Shown: positions 17,242-25,406, numbered from the stretch's first letter. The stretch: DNA of 64,000 bases from an uncultured Flavobacteriaceae bacterium (GCA_905181615.1 CAJIYH010000002.1:434001-498000); one strand, 5' to 3'. The notes: generated from the letters alone by a model not told the origin. Program-made: numbers and translations.

Positions 17242-17991
17242 ATGCGTACAAAAATTGTAGCCGGAAACTGGAAAATGAATAACGAAAAAACTGAGACAAG
17301 TTCTCTAATTTACGCCTTAAACTCTCAAGGAGATTTTGGATCTACACGTGTAATCATTGCCCCTTCCTATGTTCATTTGGCACAGGCGGTTTCGTTAACT
17401 GTTGATACAGAAATAGAAGTTGCGGCACAAAACATGCACGAAGCTACTTCTGGAGCATATACAGGTGAAGTTTCGCCAGCTATGTTGAGTAGTATTGGTA
17501 TTCAGACTGTAATTCTTGGACATTCAGAGCGGAGAGCCTATTTTGGTGAAAACGATGCTACTTTAGCTAAAAAAGTAACCAATGCACTTGATCATGATAT
17601 GGATGTTATTTTTTGTTTTGGCGAAGAGCTAGAAGACCGAAAGTCGGGCAACCATTTTGAGGTTGTAAAATCTCAAATTAGTAATACTCTTTTTGAATTA
17701 AAATCTGCTGCTTGGTCTAAAATAGTTTTAGCTTATGAACCAGTTTGGGCTATTGGTACAGGAGAAACTGCTTCTCCAGAACAAGCACAAGAAATGCATG
17801 CGTTCATCAGAAATTTAGTGCAAGAACAATACAATGGATCTTTAGCAAATCAAGTTTCTATTTTGTATGGAGGTAGTGTAAAACCTGGGAATGCACAGGA
17901 GATTTTTTCTAAGCAAGATGTGGATGGTGGTCTTATTGGAGGCGCAGCTCTTAGTGCAGCTGATTTTACTACAATTATTAAATCTATTTAA
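17242..17991 (+). CDS. tpiA: Triosephosphate isomerase
   Basis: 249 aa TIM barrel interconverting glyceraldehyde-3-phosphate and dihydroxyacetone phosphate. Residues seen: AGNWKMN (Asn and Lys of the active site), the catalytic His in ILGHSERRAYFGE, the catalytic Glu in AYEPVWAIGTG followed by the flexible loop 6, and the phosphate-binding LYGGSVKPGN / GGLIGGAAL. Its stop overlaps the prmA ATG by one base (TAATG). Confidence 0.98.
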   Translation: MRTKIVAGNWKMNNEKTETSSLIYALNSQGDFGSTRVIIAPSYVHLAQAVSLTVDTEIEVAAQNMHEATSGAYTGEVSPAMLSSIGIQTVILGHSERRAYFGENDATLAKKVTNALDHDMDVIFCFGEELEDRKSGNHFEVVKSQISNTLFELKSAAWSKIVLAYEPVWAIGTGETASPEQAQEMHAFIRNLVQEQYNGSLANQVSILYGGSVKPGNAQEIFSKQDVDGGLIGGAALSAADFTTIIKSI

Positions 17992-18827
17992 TGTCAACAA
18001 CCTACATTCAAATTCTATTTACTCTAGAACCTGTTCAGCCGACCAATGAAATATTAACAGCTGAACTAGCTCAAATAGGATTTGAGAGTTTTGTTGAAAT
18101 ACCGAAAGGATTAGAAGCCTACATACCTAAAGAAGAATGGAATGAAGCGCTGATGTCTCAAATCCAAATCCTTAAAAACCCCAATTTCTCTATACAATAC
18201 ACTATAAATTCTATCGCTCCTAAAAATTGGAATGAAGTCTGGGAATCAGATTTCAGCCCCATAATTATTGACGACCGGTGTGCTGTCCGTGCAGATTTTC
18301 ACGACCCAATAGTTGCGGACTATGAGCTTATAATAACACCAAAAATGAGCTTTGGAACTGGTCATCATCAGACTACTCACATGATGTTACATCATATTTT
18401 GGATCTAGATTTAGAAGGTTATTCAGTTTTAGATATGGGCTGTGGAACAGGAGTTTTAGCTATATTATCAATCAAAAAAGGAGCTAAACATGTCGATGCA
18501 ATTGACATTGAGCCTTGGTGTTATGAAAATGCCAAAGAAAATGCGCTTTTAAATAATTGTAAGGAAATAGATGCACATGAAGGAGATTCTAACCTTTTGA
18601 TAAACAAAGAATACGATTTAATTATAGCAAACATCAACAAGAATGTCTTGCTTCAAGACATTCCTAAATACGCTTCTTGTCTTGAAAAAAAGGGAACTCT
18701 TCTGTTGAGTGGTTTTTATGCTTCAGATATAGAAGATATTCAACAGCTTTGTGAAGCTGAAAATTTAGAATATAGTTTCCATTTAGAAAAAGATAATTGG
18801 GTGGCAGTTAAATTTATTAAGCAATAG
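17991..18827 (+). CDS. prmA: Ribosomal protein L11 methyltransferase
   Basis: 278 aa SAM-dependent enzyme that methylates lysines and the N-terminus of L11. The N-terminal substrate domain (to ~residue 100) is followed by a Rossmann methyltransferase domain with motif I VLDMGCGTGVLAI, the family-specific MSFGTGHHQTTHMML and motif IV LIIANINKNVLL (NINxN). Translationally coupled to tpiA and followed after 1 nt by clpS. Confidence 0.95.
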   Translation: MSTTYIQILFTLEPVQPTNEILTAELAQIGFESFVEIPKGLEAYIPKEEWNEALMSQIQILKNPNFSIQYTINSIAPKNWNEVWESDFSPIIIDDRCAVRADFHDPIVADYELIITPKMSFGTGHHQTTHMMLHHILDLDLEGYSVLDMGCGTGVLAILSIKKGAKHVDAIDIEPWCYENAKENALLNNCKEIDAHEGDSNLLINKEYDLIIANINKNVLLQDIPKYASCLEKKGTLLLSGFYASDIEDIQQLCEAENLEYSFHLEKDNWVAVKFIKQ

Positions 18828-18828
18828 A

Positions 18829-19104
18829 ATGTCTATAAATCCTAAAGAGCAAGAACAATTTGAGACCGATGTACTAACGTCAAAAGAACATCAGATTATT
18901 CTCCATAATGATGATGTAAATACGTTCGATCACGTTATCAATTGTTTAATCCGGTATTGTGATCACACCCTTGAACAAGCTGAACAATGTGCTTACATTG
19001 TTCATTACAAAGGTAAGTGTATAGTAAAAACAGGCTCTTTTGAAGATCTAGAACCTCGATGCACATCCTTACTCAAAGCGGGATTATCAGCAGAATTGGT
19101 TTAA
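18829..19104 (+). CDS. clpS: ATP-dependent Clp protease adaptor ClpS
   Basis: 91 aa. The adaptor binds N-degron substrates and delivers them to ClpAP/ClpCP. Core motifs: IILHNDDVNTFDHVINCL (the family's hNDDxnt-hdyV pattern), CDHTLEQAEQCAYIVHYKGK (binding-pocket His) and the C-terminal strand. The start is 1 nt after the prmA stop. No clp ATPase is in the window. It overlaps the convergent YeeE/YedE-type gene by 4 nt. Confidence 0.95.
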   Translation: MSINPKEQEQFETDVLTSKEHQIILHNDDVNTFDHVINCLIRYCDHTLEQAEQCAYIVHYKGKCIVKTGSFEDLEPRCTSLLKAGLSAELV

Positions 19105-19511
19105 GGCAATCGATTGGCGACTAAGCCATAAACAAAAGTTCCAAGAATAGAGGAAAGGATTATAATGCTGATTGAATAATATCCTGCTCCAAACAAGATG
19201 AACATTGGTCCAGGACAAGCTCCAGCTAATGCCCAACCTAACCCAAAAATGGTTCCTCCAAGCAAAGCACTTTTATATTTCTTTTCTTTCTCAGGGAGAT
19301 TAATTGGGTTGCCTTCTGTTGTTTTTAGATTCATCTTTTTACTCAATTGAAGTAAGATAAGACCGGTTACAACAGCACTTCCTATAATTCCGTACATATG
19401 AAAAGACTCGAAACGGAACATTTCGACGATACGATACCAAGAAACAGCTTGAGATTTAGTAAGAACAATTCCAAAGAAAATACCTGTAAATAAAAATTTT
19501 AATACTTTCAT
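19101..19511 (-). CDS. YeeE/YedE-type transporter, second half (DUF6691-like)
   Basis: 136 aa membrane protein with four hydrophobic segments and the conserved GxxWxLxGaCPGP-type motif (FGLGWALAGACPGPMF), whose Cys is typical of the sulfur-compound channel family (thiosulfate permease TsuA relatives). It starts 3 nt after the stop of the 185-aa first half, so the two form a split transporter. Substrate, probably a reduced sulfur species, is inferred from the family only. Confidence 0.88.
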   Translation of the reverse strand: MKVLKFLFTGIFFGIVLTKSQAVSWYRIVEMFRFESFHMYGIIGSAVVTGLILLQLSKKMNLKTTEGNPINLPEKEKKYKSALLGGTIFGLGWALAGACPGPMFILFGAGYYSISIIILSSILGTFVYGLVANRLP

Positions 19512-19514
19512 GTT

Positions 19515-20072
19515 TTAAAAAATAATGGGAAAAAATAAATAAGTCATAAGTAAGCCTCCAATGAAAAATCCAATAACAGCAACTAAAGAGGGGAGTTGTA
19601 AATTGCTTAAGCCTGTTATTGCATGTCCAGAAGTACAACCGCCTGCATAGCGCGTCCCAAACCCAATAAAAAACCCCGCCACAATAAGTATAGCCAGGTT
19701 GTATGGACTTTTTAGAGCTTCTAAGGAGAAGAGTTCGCTAGGGATCAAATTACTTTTTGGAGCCGAAAATCCCAATTCAGAAAGTGCAGAAATAGTTGTT
19801 GGATTTATTTCAATTGGATTTGATGTACTTAAAAATTGAATGGTAATAAAACCTCCAATAATACTTCCTGCAACAACCCAAAGATTCCATTGGTGTTGTT
19901 TCCAGTCAAAATCAAAAAAAGAGGAAACTTTACCTGCACCGCCAATAGAACACATGGTTCTTAAGTTAGAAGACATTCCAAATGTCTTCCCAAAATAAAC
20001 TAATAGAAACATTACCGTTGCTATTAATGGACCTGAAACATACCAAGTCCATGGGTTTAAAAGTGCGTCCAT
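19515..20072 (-). CDS. YeeE/YedE-type transporter, first half
   Basis: 185 aa with about five membrane segments. The conserved motif is IGFGTRYAGGCTSGHAITG, where the Cys is thought to relay the sulfur substrate in TsuA-like channels; a second Cys lies at TMCSIGGAG. Transcribed with the 136-aa partner just downstream. Divergent from glutathione peroxidase across 141 nt. Context with gpx, a PLP sulfur enzyme and bshB1 supports a link to thiol or sulfur chemistry, but that is inference. Confidence 0.88.
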   Translation of the reverse strand: MDALLNPWTWYVSGPLIATVMFLLVYFGKTFGMSSNLRTMCSIGGAGKVSSFFDFDWKQHQWNLWVVAGSIIGGFITIQFLSTSNPIEINPTTISALSELGFSAPKSNLIPSELFSLEALKSPYNLAILIVAGFFIGFGTRYAGGCTSGHAITGLSNLQLPSLVAVIGFFIGGLLMTYLFFPIIF

Positions 20073-20213
20073 ATTTTTATATTAATTATATCACGAAATT
20101 AAAAATAAAAATAGGGATTTGGAGTAACAAAAGTTACAAAGCGGGTTTTCTTTTAATGTTGTATAATTTGCGTAATTTAGAGCCTAATCAATAGTTTTAA
20201 AAAAAAATAATTT

Positions 20214-20765
20214 TTGAAAAATTCCATTTTAATTTTAACTTTATTAATAACGTCACTAGTAGGTGCACAAATCAATAAAAATATGAGTCAAAGTATCCAT
20301 CAGTTTTCAGTAGAAGATATTTCGGGAAACACCTTCGATCTAGCTTCTCTAAAAGGAAAAAAAGTAATGGTAGTTAATACAGCCTCCAAGTGTGGACTAA
20401 CGCCACAGTATAAGCAATTACAAGTTTTATATGAAACCTATGGTTCGGATGAGTTTGTTGTTATAGGATTTCCAGCAAATAACTTTTTAAAGCAAGAGCC
20501 AGGATCTGAAGAAGAAATTGCTGTTTTTTGCGAAGCTAATTTCGGAGTAACCTTTCCGATGATGTCTAAGATTGATGTCAAAGGAAAAGACAAACACCCA
20601 GTCTATGCTTTTTTGACAGATATAGATAAAAATGGGGTTATGGATTCTAAAGTTACCTGGAATTTTCAGAAATATTTACTAAACAAAGAAGGTGTTTTGG
20701 AGAAAGTAATTGACCCAAGAACCTTGCCCGATGATCCAGAAATTATTGCTTGGATTACAAAGTAA
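20214..20765 (+). CDS. Exported glutathione peroxidase-family protein
   Basis: 183 aa thiol peroxidase. A TTG start at 20214 gives a signal peptide (MKNSILILTLLITSLVGAQ) that is in frame and well formed; starting at the ATG at 20284 would give a 160-residue cytoplasmic form of standard length. Catalytic tetrad elements: Cys in NTASKCGLTPQ, Gln/Gly in FPANNFLKQEPGS, and Trp-Asn in TWNFQKYL. Cys in AVFCEANFGV may be the resolving residue. Reduction by glutathione is unlikely given bacillithiol genes nearby; thioredoxin is the usual donor for this class. Confidence 0.92.
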   Translation: MKNSILILTLLITSLVGAQINKNMSQSIHQFSVEDISGNTFDLASLKGKKVMVVNTASKCGLTPQYKQLQVLYETYGSDEFVVIGFPANNFLKQEPGSEEEIAVFCEANFGVTFPMMSKIDVKGKDKHPVYAFLTDIDKNGVMDSKVTWNFQKYLLNKEGVLEKVIDPRTLPDDPEIIAWITK

Positions 20766-20774
20766 TTTCTAAAG

Positions 20775-21923
20775 ATGAAAAAAAGAAAACTAGACACCTT
20801 GTGCGTGCATGAGGGACAACTTAAAGATTTAGTGCATAAAGGTTCTGTTTCGCCATTGTATATGGCTACTGCCTATGCCTTTGACGATGTTGAAGTTAAG
20901 CGATACCCTCGGTATTTTAACACACCCAATCAAGTAGGGCTTGCAAAAAAAATAGCGGCATTAGAAGGCGCTGAACAAGGTCTTATTTTTGGATCTGGAA
21001 TGGCAGCGGTATCGACTGCATTATTGTCTCATCTTCGGAGTGGAGATCATGTTGTGCTTCAAGGAGACCTTTATGGAGGAACAACCAATCTGATTGTTGA
21101 GGAATTTAAAAAATTTGGAATAGCATATTCTTTTAGTAAAGGCATTTTAGCCTCGGATTTGGAAGCATTCATAAAGCCCAATACGAAGGTTATTTATATT
21201 GAGACGCCAAGTAACCCACTGATGAAAATAGTTGACCTCGAAGCTGTTGCTTCGATGGCTAAACAAAGGGGTGTAATCAGTATGATTGACAATACATTCG
21301 CTTCGCCAGTTAATCAAAATCCAATTGCACTTGGAATTGATCTTGTAATTCACAGTGCTACTAAGTATTTGGGTGGACATAGCGATATTTTAGCTGGGAC
21401 TGTAGTAGGTTCAGAGAAACAAATAGATGTAGTTTTTCAAATGGCAAAAAATCTCGGAGGTAGCTTAAGTGATTATACGGTATGGCTTTTAGAGCGAAGT
21501 ATCAAAACCTTGTCCATACGTGTGCGTGCCCAAAATGACAATGCAATGGCTTTGGCGATATTTCTTAATAAAAAACCTTCGATTGATTCGGTATATTACC
21601 CTGGACTAACTAGCCATCCAGATCATGAATTAGCTAAAAGACAGATGCATGGTTTTGGCGGTATGCTTTCTTTTGAGCTAAATACATCATATGATATTGA
21701 TGTTTTTCAGAAAAACTTAAATTTAATACGCCCAGCAATGAGCTTGGCTGGGGTAGAAAGCACGCTGACAATCCCTAGTAAAACCTCTCATGCCTTATTG
21801 ACTCCAGAAGATCGGGTAGTTCAAGGAATTAAAGATAATTTAATTCGTTTTTCTACAGGGATTGAAGACCTGCAAGACTTGAAAGATGATATTAATGAAG
21901 CACTAAAAAACTCAAAACTATGA
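20775..21923 (+). CDS. Cys/Met metabolism PLP-dependent lyase/synthase
   Basis: 382 aa of the cystathionine gamma-synthase/lyase family. The PLP lysine is in SATKYLGGHSDILAG (around residue 200); other fold markers are GSGMAAVSTALL and MIDNTFASP (Asp that contacts the pyridine nitrogen), with RP near the C-terminus (LIRPAMSLAGVESTLTIP). The sequence does not decide between gamma-lyase, gamma-synthase and methionine gamma-lyase. It lies 9 nt after glutathione peroxidase and overlaps bshB1 by 4 nt, suggesting a role in cysteine supply or thiol turnover. Confidence 0.9.
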   Translation: MKKRKLDTLCVHEGQLKDLVHKGSVSPLYMATAYAFDDVEVKRYPRYFNTPNQVGLAKKIAALEGAEQGLIFGSGMAAVSTALLSHLRSGDHVVLQGDLYGGTTNLIVEEFKKFGIAYSFSKGILASDLEAFIKPNTKVIYIETPSNPLMKIVDLEAVASMAKQRGVISMIDNTFASPVNQNPIALGIDLVIHSATKYLGGHSDILAGTVVGSEKQIDVVFQMAKNLGGSLSDYTVWLLERSIKTLSIRVRAQNDNAMALAIFLNKKPSIDSVYYPGLTSHPDHELAKRQMHGFGGMLSFELNTSYDIDVFQKNLNLIRPAMSLAGVESTLTIPSKTSHALLTPEDRVVQGIKDNLIRFSTGIEDLQDLKDDINEALKNSKL

Positions 21924-22636
21924 AAGTAGATATTTTAGCTTTTGGCGCACATCCAGATGATGTAGAATTAGGCTGTGCAGGAAGTATTTTGTCGGTAATA
22001 GCAACAGGTAAAACAGTTGGAATTGTTGACCTAACTCGCGGAGAATTTGGAACTAGAGGAACTGTAGAAATTCGAGATCAAGAAGCCCAAAATGCTGCAA
22101 AAATATTAGGAGTATCCTTCAGAAAAAACCTTGGTTTTAGAGATGTCTTTTTTACTAATAATGAAGCTCATCAATTGGAAGTAATTAAACTCATTCGCTT
22201 GCATAAGCCCGATGTTGTTCTGTGTAATGCAATTGAAGACAGACACATAGATCACCCTAAAGGAAGCGAATTAGTCAGTAATGCTTGTTTCTTGTCAGGA
22301 TTAGTTAAGATTGAAACCCAAGCTGATGGCTCCACACAAGAAGCATGGCGTCCTAAGCAAGTTTATCATTATATTCAGTGGAAAGATATTGAGCCCGATT
22401 TTGTAGTAGATATATCCGCTTATATTGATCAGAAAATGAAATCTATAGAAGCTTATTCAAGTCAGTTTTTTGATTCAAAAAGTAAATCCCCACAAACTCC
22501 TATAAGCAGTCAAAACTTTTTGGAAAGTATTCGGTATCGAGCGCAAAATTTAGGAAGGTTGAGTGGAGTAGCAGCTGCAGAAGGTTTTACGGCAGAGCGA
22601 GTGCCTGGAATTCAGTCGTTTACTAATTTATTTTAA
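21920..22636 (+). CDS. bshB1: Bacillithiol biosynthesis deacetylase BshB1
   Basis: 238 aa PIG-L-type zinc hydrolase that deacetylates GlcNAc-malate in bacillithiol synthesis. Zinc motif AFGAHPDDVELGCAG (HPDD) at residues ~9-13, DLTRGEFGTRGT, the acidic EDRHIDHPKG with the third zinc His, and a C-terminal ESIRYRAQNLGRLSG. Its ATG overlaps the preceding gene's stop (ATGA), so the three genes are likely one operon. bshA and bshC are not in this window. Confidence 0.96.
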   Translation: MKVDILAFGAHPDDVELGCAGSILSVIATGKTVGIVDLTRGEFGTRGTVEIRDQEAQNAAKILGVSFRKNLGFRDVFFTNNEAHQLEVIKLIRLHKPDVVLCNAIEDRHIDHPKGSELVSNACFLSGLVKIETQADGSTQEAWRPKQVYHYIQWKDIEPDFVVDISAYIDQKMKSIEAYSSQFFDSKSKSPQTPISSQNFLESIRYRAQNLGRLSGVAAAEGFTAERVPGIQSFTNLF

Positions 22637-22651
22637 ATTCTTTTTGAAGGC

Positions 22652-22682
22652 TTTGGCGAGGTCAAAAAAAGTATTAAATTTG
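22652..22682 (+). promoter_or_regulatory. Promoter of tRNA-His
   Basis: TTTG at 22652-22655, a 19-nt spacer and TAAATTTG at 22675-22682 make a full sigma-ABfr-like promoter 10 nt before the tRNA. Confidence 0.8.
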
Positions 22683-22692
22683 CCGCATAAAT

Positions 22693-22767
22693 GGTGGTTG
22701 TAGCTCAGTTGGTTAGAGCGCCTGGTTGTGGTCCAGGAGGTCGTGGGTTCGAGACCCATCTTCCACC
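22693..22767 (+). tRNA. tRNA-His (anticodon GTG)
   Basis: 75 nt including the extra G-1 typical of tRNA-His, paired with C73. Anticodon stem CCTGG / CCAGG with loop TTGTGGT (GTG). Acceptor GTGGTTG pairs with CTTCCAC except for two adjacent T-T oppositions at 5:68 and 6:67. CCA is not encoded as such. Confidence 0.95.
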
Positions 22768-22772
22768 CCTAT

Positions 22773-22804
22773 AATGAGATAGTTAGCGCTGTCTCATTTT
22801 TTTT
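22773..22804 (+). terminator. Terminator after tRNA-His
   Basis: Ten-bp stem AATGAGATAG / CTGTCTCATT (one G-T pair), 6-nt loop, then a T-run: an intrinsic terminator just 5 nt after the tRNA. Confidence 0.88.
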
Positions 22805-22944
22805 GGGGTAACGTTTGGGGTAACGAATCACCCTATTTATTTACTATCTCACTTCTTAATCTATAGTAATCACTTGGCTTAACTCTCTGTCCTTTAACGA
22901 AGTACTGAATCTTCCCGTTTACTAGTATAATAGATTCACAAATC

Positions 22945-22984
22945 CCAGAACTTACTGAAGATGATATGCCTGTTATTTAACTGT
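22945..22984 (+). repeat. Direct repeat, copy 1 (gene 3' end remnant)
   Basis: 40 nt identical at 37 positions to 23482-23521. In one frame both copies end an ORF: PELTEDDMPVI-stop here. Substitutions are conservative (Asp/Glu, Ile/Asp), so the repeat appears to be the 3' end of a once-duplicated gene. The interval 22805-22944 also holds two GGGGTAACG 9-mers and a minus-strand open fragment (22833-22976) ending in KPSDYYRLRSEIVNK. Confidence 0.75.
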
Positions 22985-23031
22985 AATTGTTCCATACATA
23001 CCGAATAATTTTATTTATTGTAAATTGTATT

Positions 23032-23451
23032 ATGGAAAAATATCTTTTTCTCTTTATTTTAATTGTAGGCAACTATGTTTTTGCCCAACGCCCCTTTACT
23101 GGAGAAAAAATTTTTAGCGATAAATTCCCTTCAGAGCAGATAAATAGGGTCTCTTTCTCCTCATTAACAGTCTCAAACACAATAAATGATGATATAATAG
23201 TCACTTTACGCGATGGTGCAAGAAATTATATATCTCACGTTTATATTCGTGCAAAAGAGTCCTTTACATTTAAAAATTTACCTGTAGGACATTTCGTTTA
23301 TCAATATCATAACCTCAAAATATATTACGAATCTCCACATCGAATACCTATATATCTTAATAATGAAGAATTTTTAGATTTCTTTTATTCAGCAGGTGCA
23401 AAAAAAATTATTGGCTTTGAAATAACTAAAGAAGAGTTCTTCAAAGAATGA
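23032..23451 (+). CDS. Secreted protein of unknown function
   Basis: 139 aa from the ATG at 23032, chosen because it opens a clean signal peptide (MEKYLFLFILIVGNYVFAQ); an upstream in-frame ATG at 22987 would add 15 hydrophobic residues. The mature part contains IVTLRDGARNYISHVYIRAK followed by an aromatic stretch (ESFTFKNLPVGHFVYQYHN), resembling the beta-sandwich of small secreted proteins in Bacteroidota in which a short domain ends near an aromatic GxYYxxxxxG strand. I cannot name the family. It lies between the two copies of a 40-nt repeat in the accessory stretch after tRNA-His. The frame reopens directly after its TGA into the second repeat copy. Confidence 0.6.
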   Translation: MEKYLFLFILIVGNYVFAQRPFTGEKIFSDKFPSEQINRVSFSSLTVSNTINDDIIVTLRDGARNYISHVYIRAKESFTFKNLPVGHFVYQYHNLKIYYESPHRIPIYLNNEEFLDFFYSAGAKKIIGFEITKEEFFKE

Positions 23452-23481
23452 ATGGTTAAGTTTATGGTTAGATGCTCAGAA

Positions 23482-23521
23482 CCAGAACTTACTGAAGAGG
23501 ATATGCCTGTTGATTAACTGT
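23482..23521 (+). repeat. Direct repeat, copy 2 (gene 3' end remnant)
   Basis: Second copy of the repeat at 22945-22984, here encoding PELTEEDMPVD-stop. It is in frame with the region after the stop codon of the secreted-protein gene. Confidence 0.75.
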
Positions 23522-23529
23522 TTTTTTAA

Positions 23530-23900
23530 ATGAATATTTAAGCTTGTAAAAACAAAGTGGAGTTGAATAAAATTATACCGAATAGCGCCATCTACCCCAC
23601 CTTCAAGAAGCCTATAGCCGATGTTTCCTTGAAAGTTTTTAGTAAAATTATAACTGCCAGACAAGGAAACGTCAATTGCCCTACCTTTGCTTGCAACTAA
23701 ACCTTCTCCTAAAAATTCAACATTTGTATGCTTTTGTTAAACAGCTCTACCGAACGGAGTAAGCGAGGTATATTATTTTTTAGAAGTTCAAGTGCTTTTA
23801 GTCTTTTAGATATAGAATCGTTGTTAAAAACTATTACCTTAAAAGATCTTTTTGTGAATAACTAGCTATTAACAAAGAGCAAAAGAAGTAGCTTTTTTAT
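23530..23900 (-). pseudogene. Remnant of an outer-membrane barrel protein gene
   Basis: On the minus strand a signal-peptide-like start (KKLLLLLFVNS, interrupted by TAG) at about 23900 leads to a ~45-codon open piece (VIVFNNDSISKRLKALELL), and after a frameshift near 23715 to a barrel-like segment NVEFLGEGLVASKGRAIDVS followed by LSGSYNFTKNFQGNIGYRLL. The pattern of stop, frameshift and short overall length suggests a secreted or outer-membrane protein gene shortened by an internal deletion. No start ATG is left. The adjacent 23901-24138 holds no feature I can support. Confidence 0.5.
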
Positions 23901-24138
23901 AATATCTAATTTATCAATATAATGTACAAAACTGTTTTATGTAACAAACAAAAGCAAGTATTTAAACTCCTCTGTTGATTGTTTCAACATAGATAGATAT
24001 ACAGTACAATTTGATTTAATCCAAATTCACTTGAAAGCAGTTAACAAGCTAATAATCAGCATCAAAAAGGAGAAGAATATTACCTAAAACAAGAATAAGT
24101 AATTTGCTCCAATGCTTTATAAATGGTTCTTTTGGAAA

Positions 24139-24363
24139 TCAGAAAAATAACTTACTAACTAAAAAGCCAACAGCAAACCCTAATCCAAACATAATTAAGA
24201 CTTTACCTGTAAACACCCACTTAAATGTCTTTTCCCAGGAATCGGGTATGAAGTTATTATTTTCATCTTCTTCTATTCCGCTTCTCGTTGCATAAACAGC
24301 ATAAGCATAAACACCTCCCATGAGTACAGAAGTGAATATTAAAGTATACAAAATTTCAGTCAT
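24139..24363 (-). CDS. Small two-helix membrane protein
   Basis: 74 aa. Hydrophobic helix at about residues 3-24 (YTLIFTSVLMGGVYAYAVYA), a polar acidic linker (GIEEDENNNFIPDSWE) and a second helix at about 50-72 (GKVLIMFGLGFAVGFLVSKL). The hairpin layout and clean ATG at 24363 favour a real gene over chance. No family recognised and no neighbours in the same direction within 700 nt. Confidence 0.65.
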   Translation of the reverse strand: MTEILYTLIFTSVLMGGVYAYAVYATRSGIEEDENNNFIPDSWEKTFKWVFTGKVLIMFGLGFAVGFLVSKLFF

Positions 24364-24913
24364 GACATTGTATTTTTTATCTAATGTACTAATTTTAAGA
24401 TAATTAAGCGCACTTTGGGTTGAAATAAGATAAAATATTTCTACACTAAATCGTACTTAAACATATTCATTAATAAGTGATTGGTTGTTTGTGTAGTTTT
24501 TTTTTAAAATTTAAAAACAGCTAGCAACAATTTTTATTTCCCTGAATAGGAGGGCAGGAAACTGCTCCTTAAGATCAGTAAACACAGCAGTCGCCAGTGT
24601 TTGGCTTAAGTTTTTTTTATAATTGCTACACTCATAAAAAAAACTGACAAGCATTTGTTGGTATTTGCTCTGTTTTTTTAAAACTACATTCTGGAAAAGT
24701 AATTTCTGATCTTAATTCAATCGCCACAAATATATTTATATCATATTCGACATCCAACTTAAGGTATAGTGTATTATAATAAAAAAGAAAAGGAAGCAAA
24801 TAACACCTGTAATAAACGTCCTTCTCATTACTGATTCCCATATAATTATCTTCTAGATGAAGTAGTTGATTTTATAACAGTAAACAAAAAAACATTACAC
24901 TTTTAAGTAACTT
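24364..24913. other. 550-nt AT-rich stretch without a recognisable intact gene
   Basis: I see no convincing gene, RNA or repeat. A minus-strand frame of 69 codons (24632-24841) and another piece reading TDLKEQFPALLFREIKIV are protein-like for short distances only, consistent with decayed coding DNA. Confidence 0.5.
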
Positions 24914-25315
24914 CAAGGAACAGAAGCTGATTTAGACAAGCAAGTTGCATTGGCACATCCAGATCTTGAATAGCAAGCTGCACTCCATGGATCTGTACTT
25001 CTTAATAAAGAGGCATATAGACCTTACCTTCAGGCAGGGCATGATCTTATGGATGATGTTGTGTTTCACCTGTTAATTGGTTGCCTGGAGTTTCTGCCGA
25101 CACGAGTTTGCCTGATGGAAGTGTAAGAACCTATGGAAAATGGACCGGAAATCATACTGAAACTGGCAAATCGTGGGAACTTATTTCGTATCATACTTTC
25201 GACTTTCAAGATGGACTTATCATTGTAGCGGGGCTATTTTGATGCCGGTGGTTTAATTGATTCTTTACAAGTTGAAGATGCGGATGACCAAGGCCATGGT
25301 GAAGATCATGAATAA
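24914..25315 (+). pseudogene. SnoaL/NTF2-like protein gene, degraded
   Basis: Pieces in consecutive frames: TEADLDKQVALAHPDLE, an in-frame TAG at 24971, KEAYRPYLQAGHDLMDD, a frameshift near 25065, then NWLPGVSADTSLPDGSVRTY followed by GKWTGNHTETGKSWELISYH and, after another frameshift near 25235, YFDAGGLIDSLQ. The order (Pro-rich loop, Trp, YH, FDF.dG, Y-F-D-A/G-G) resembles SnoaL-like polyketide-cyclase folds. At least one stop and two frameshifts mean it cannot make the full protein. The acidic/His tail EDADDQGHGEDHE ends it. Confidence 0.65.
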
Positions 25316-25348
25316 GCTTAAATGCATAATAATTCATTATACTATGAT

Positions 25349-25379
25349 AAAAAACGCCTCTATATTGAAGGCGTTTTTT
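25349..25379. terminator. Bidirectional terminator
   Basis: Stem AAAAAACGCCT / AGGCGTTTTTT with a 9-nt loop. T-runs follow in both directions, so it can end the minus-strand barrel gene (stop at 25407) and any transcript from the plus strand. Confidence 0.88.
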
Positions 25380-25406
25380 TATTAATAAACCGTATTAATT
25401 TTTTCT

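Noticed and set aside
19101-20072. Frameshifted single YeeE/YedE gene
   Set aside because: Two complete ORFs with separate ATGs and 3-nt spacing are a common split arrangement in bacteria, so not a pseudogene.
22804-22976. Integrase gene fragment after tRNA-His
   Set aside because: The open piece ending RLRSEIVNK on the minus strand is too short to assign to tyrosine recombinases; kept only as an unassigned fragment.
24632-24841. 69-codon minus-strand frame
   Set aside because: No recognisable domain or promoter, and it lies in a decayed stretch; treated as non-coding or remnant.
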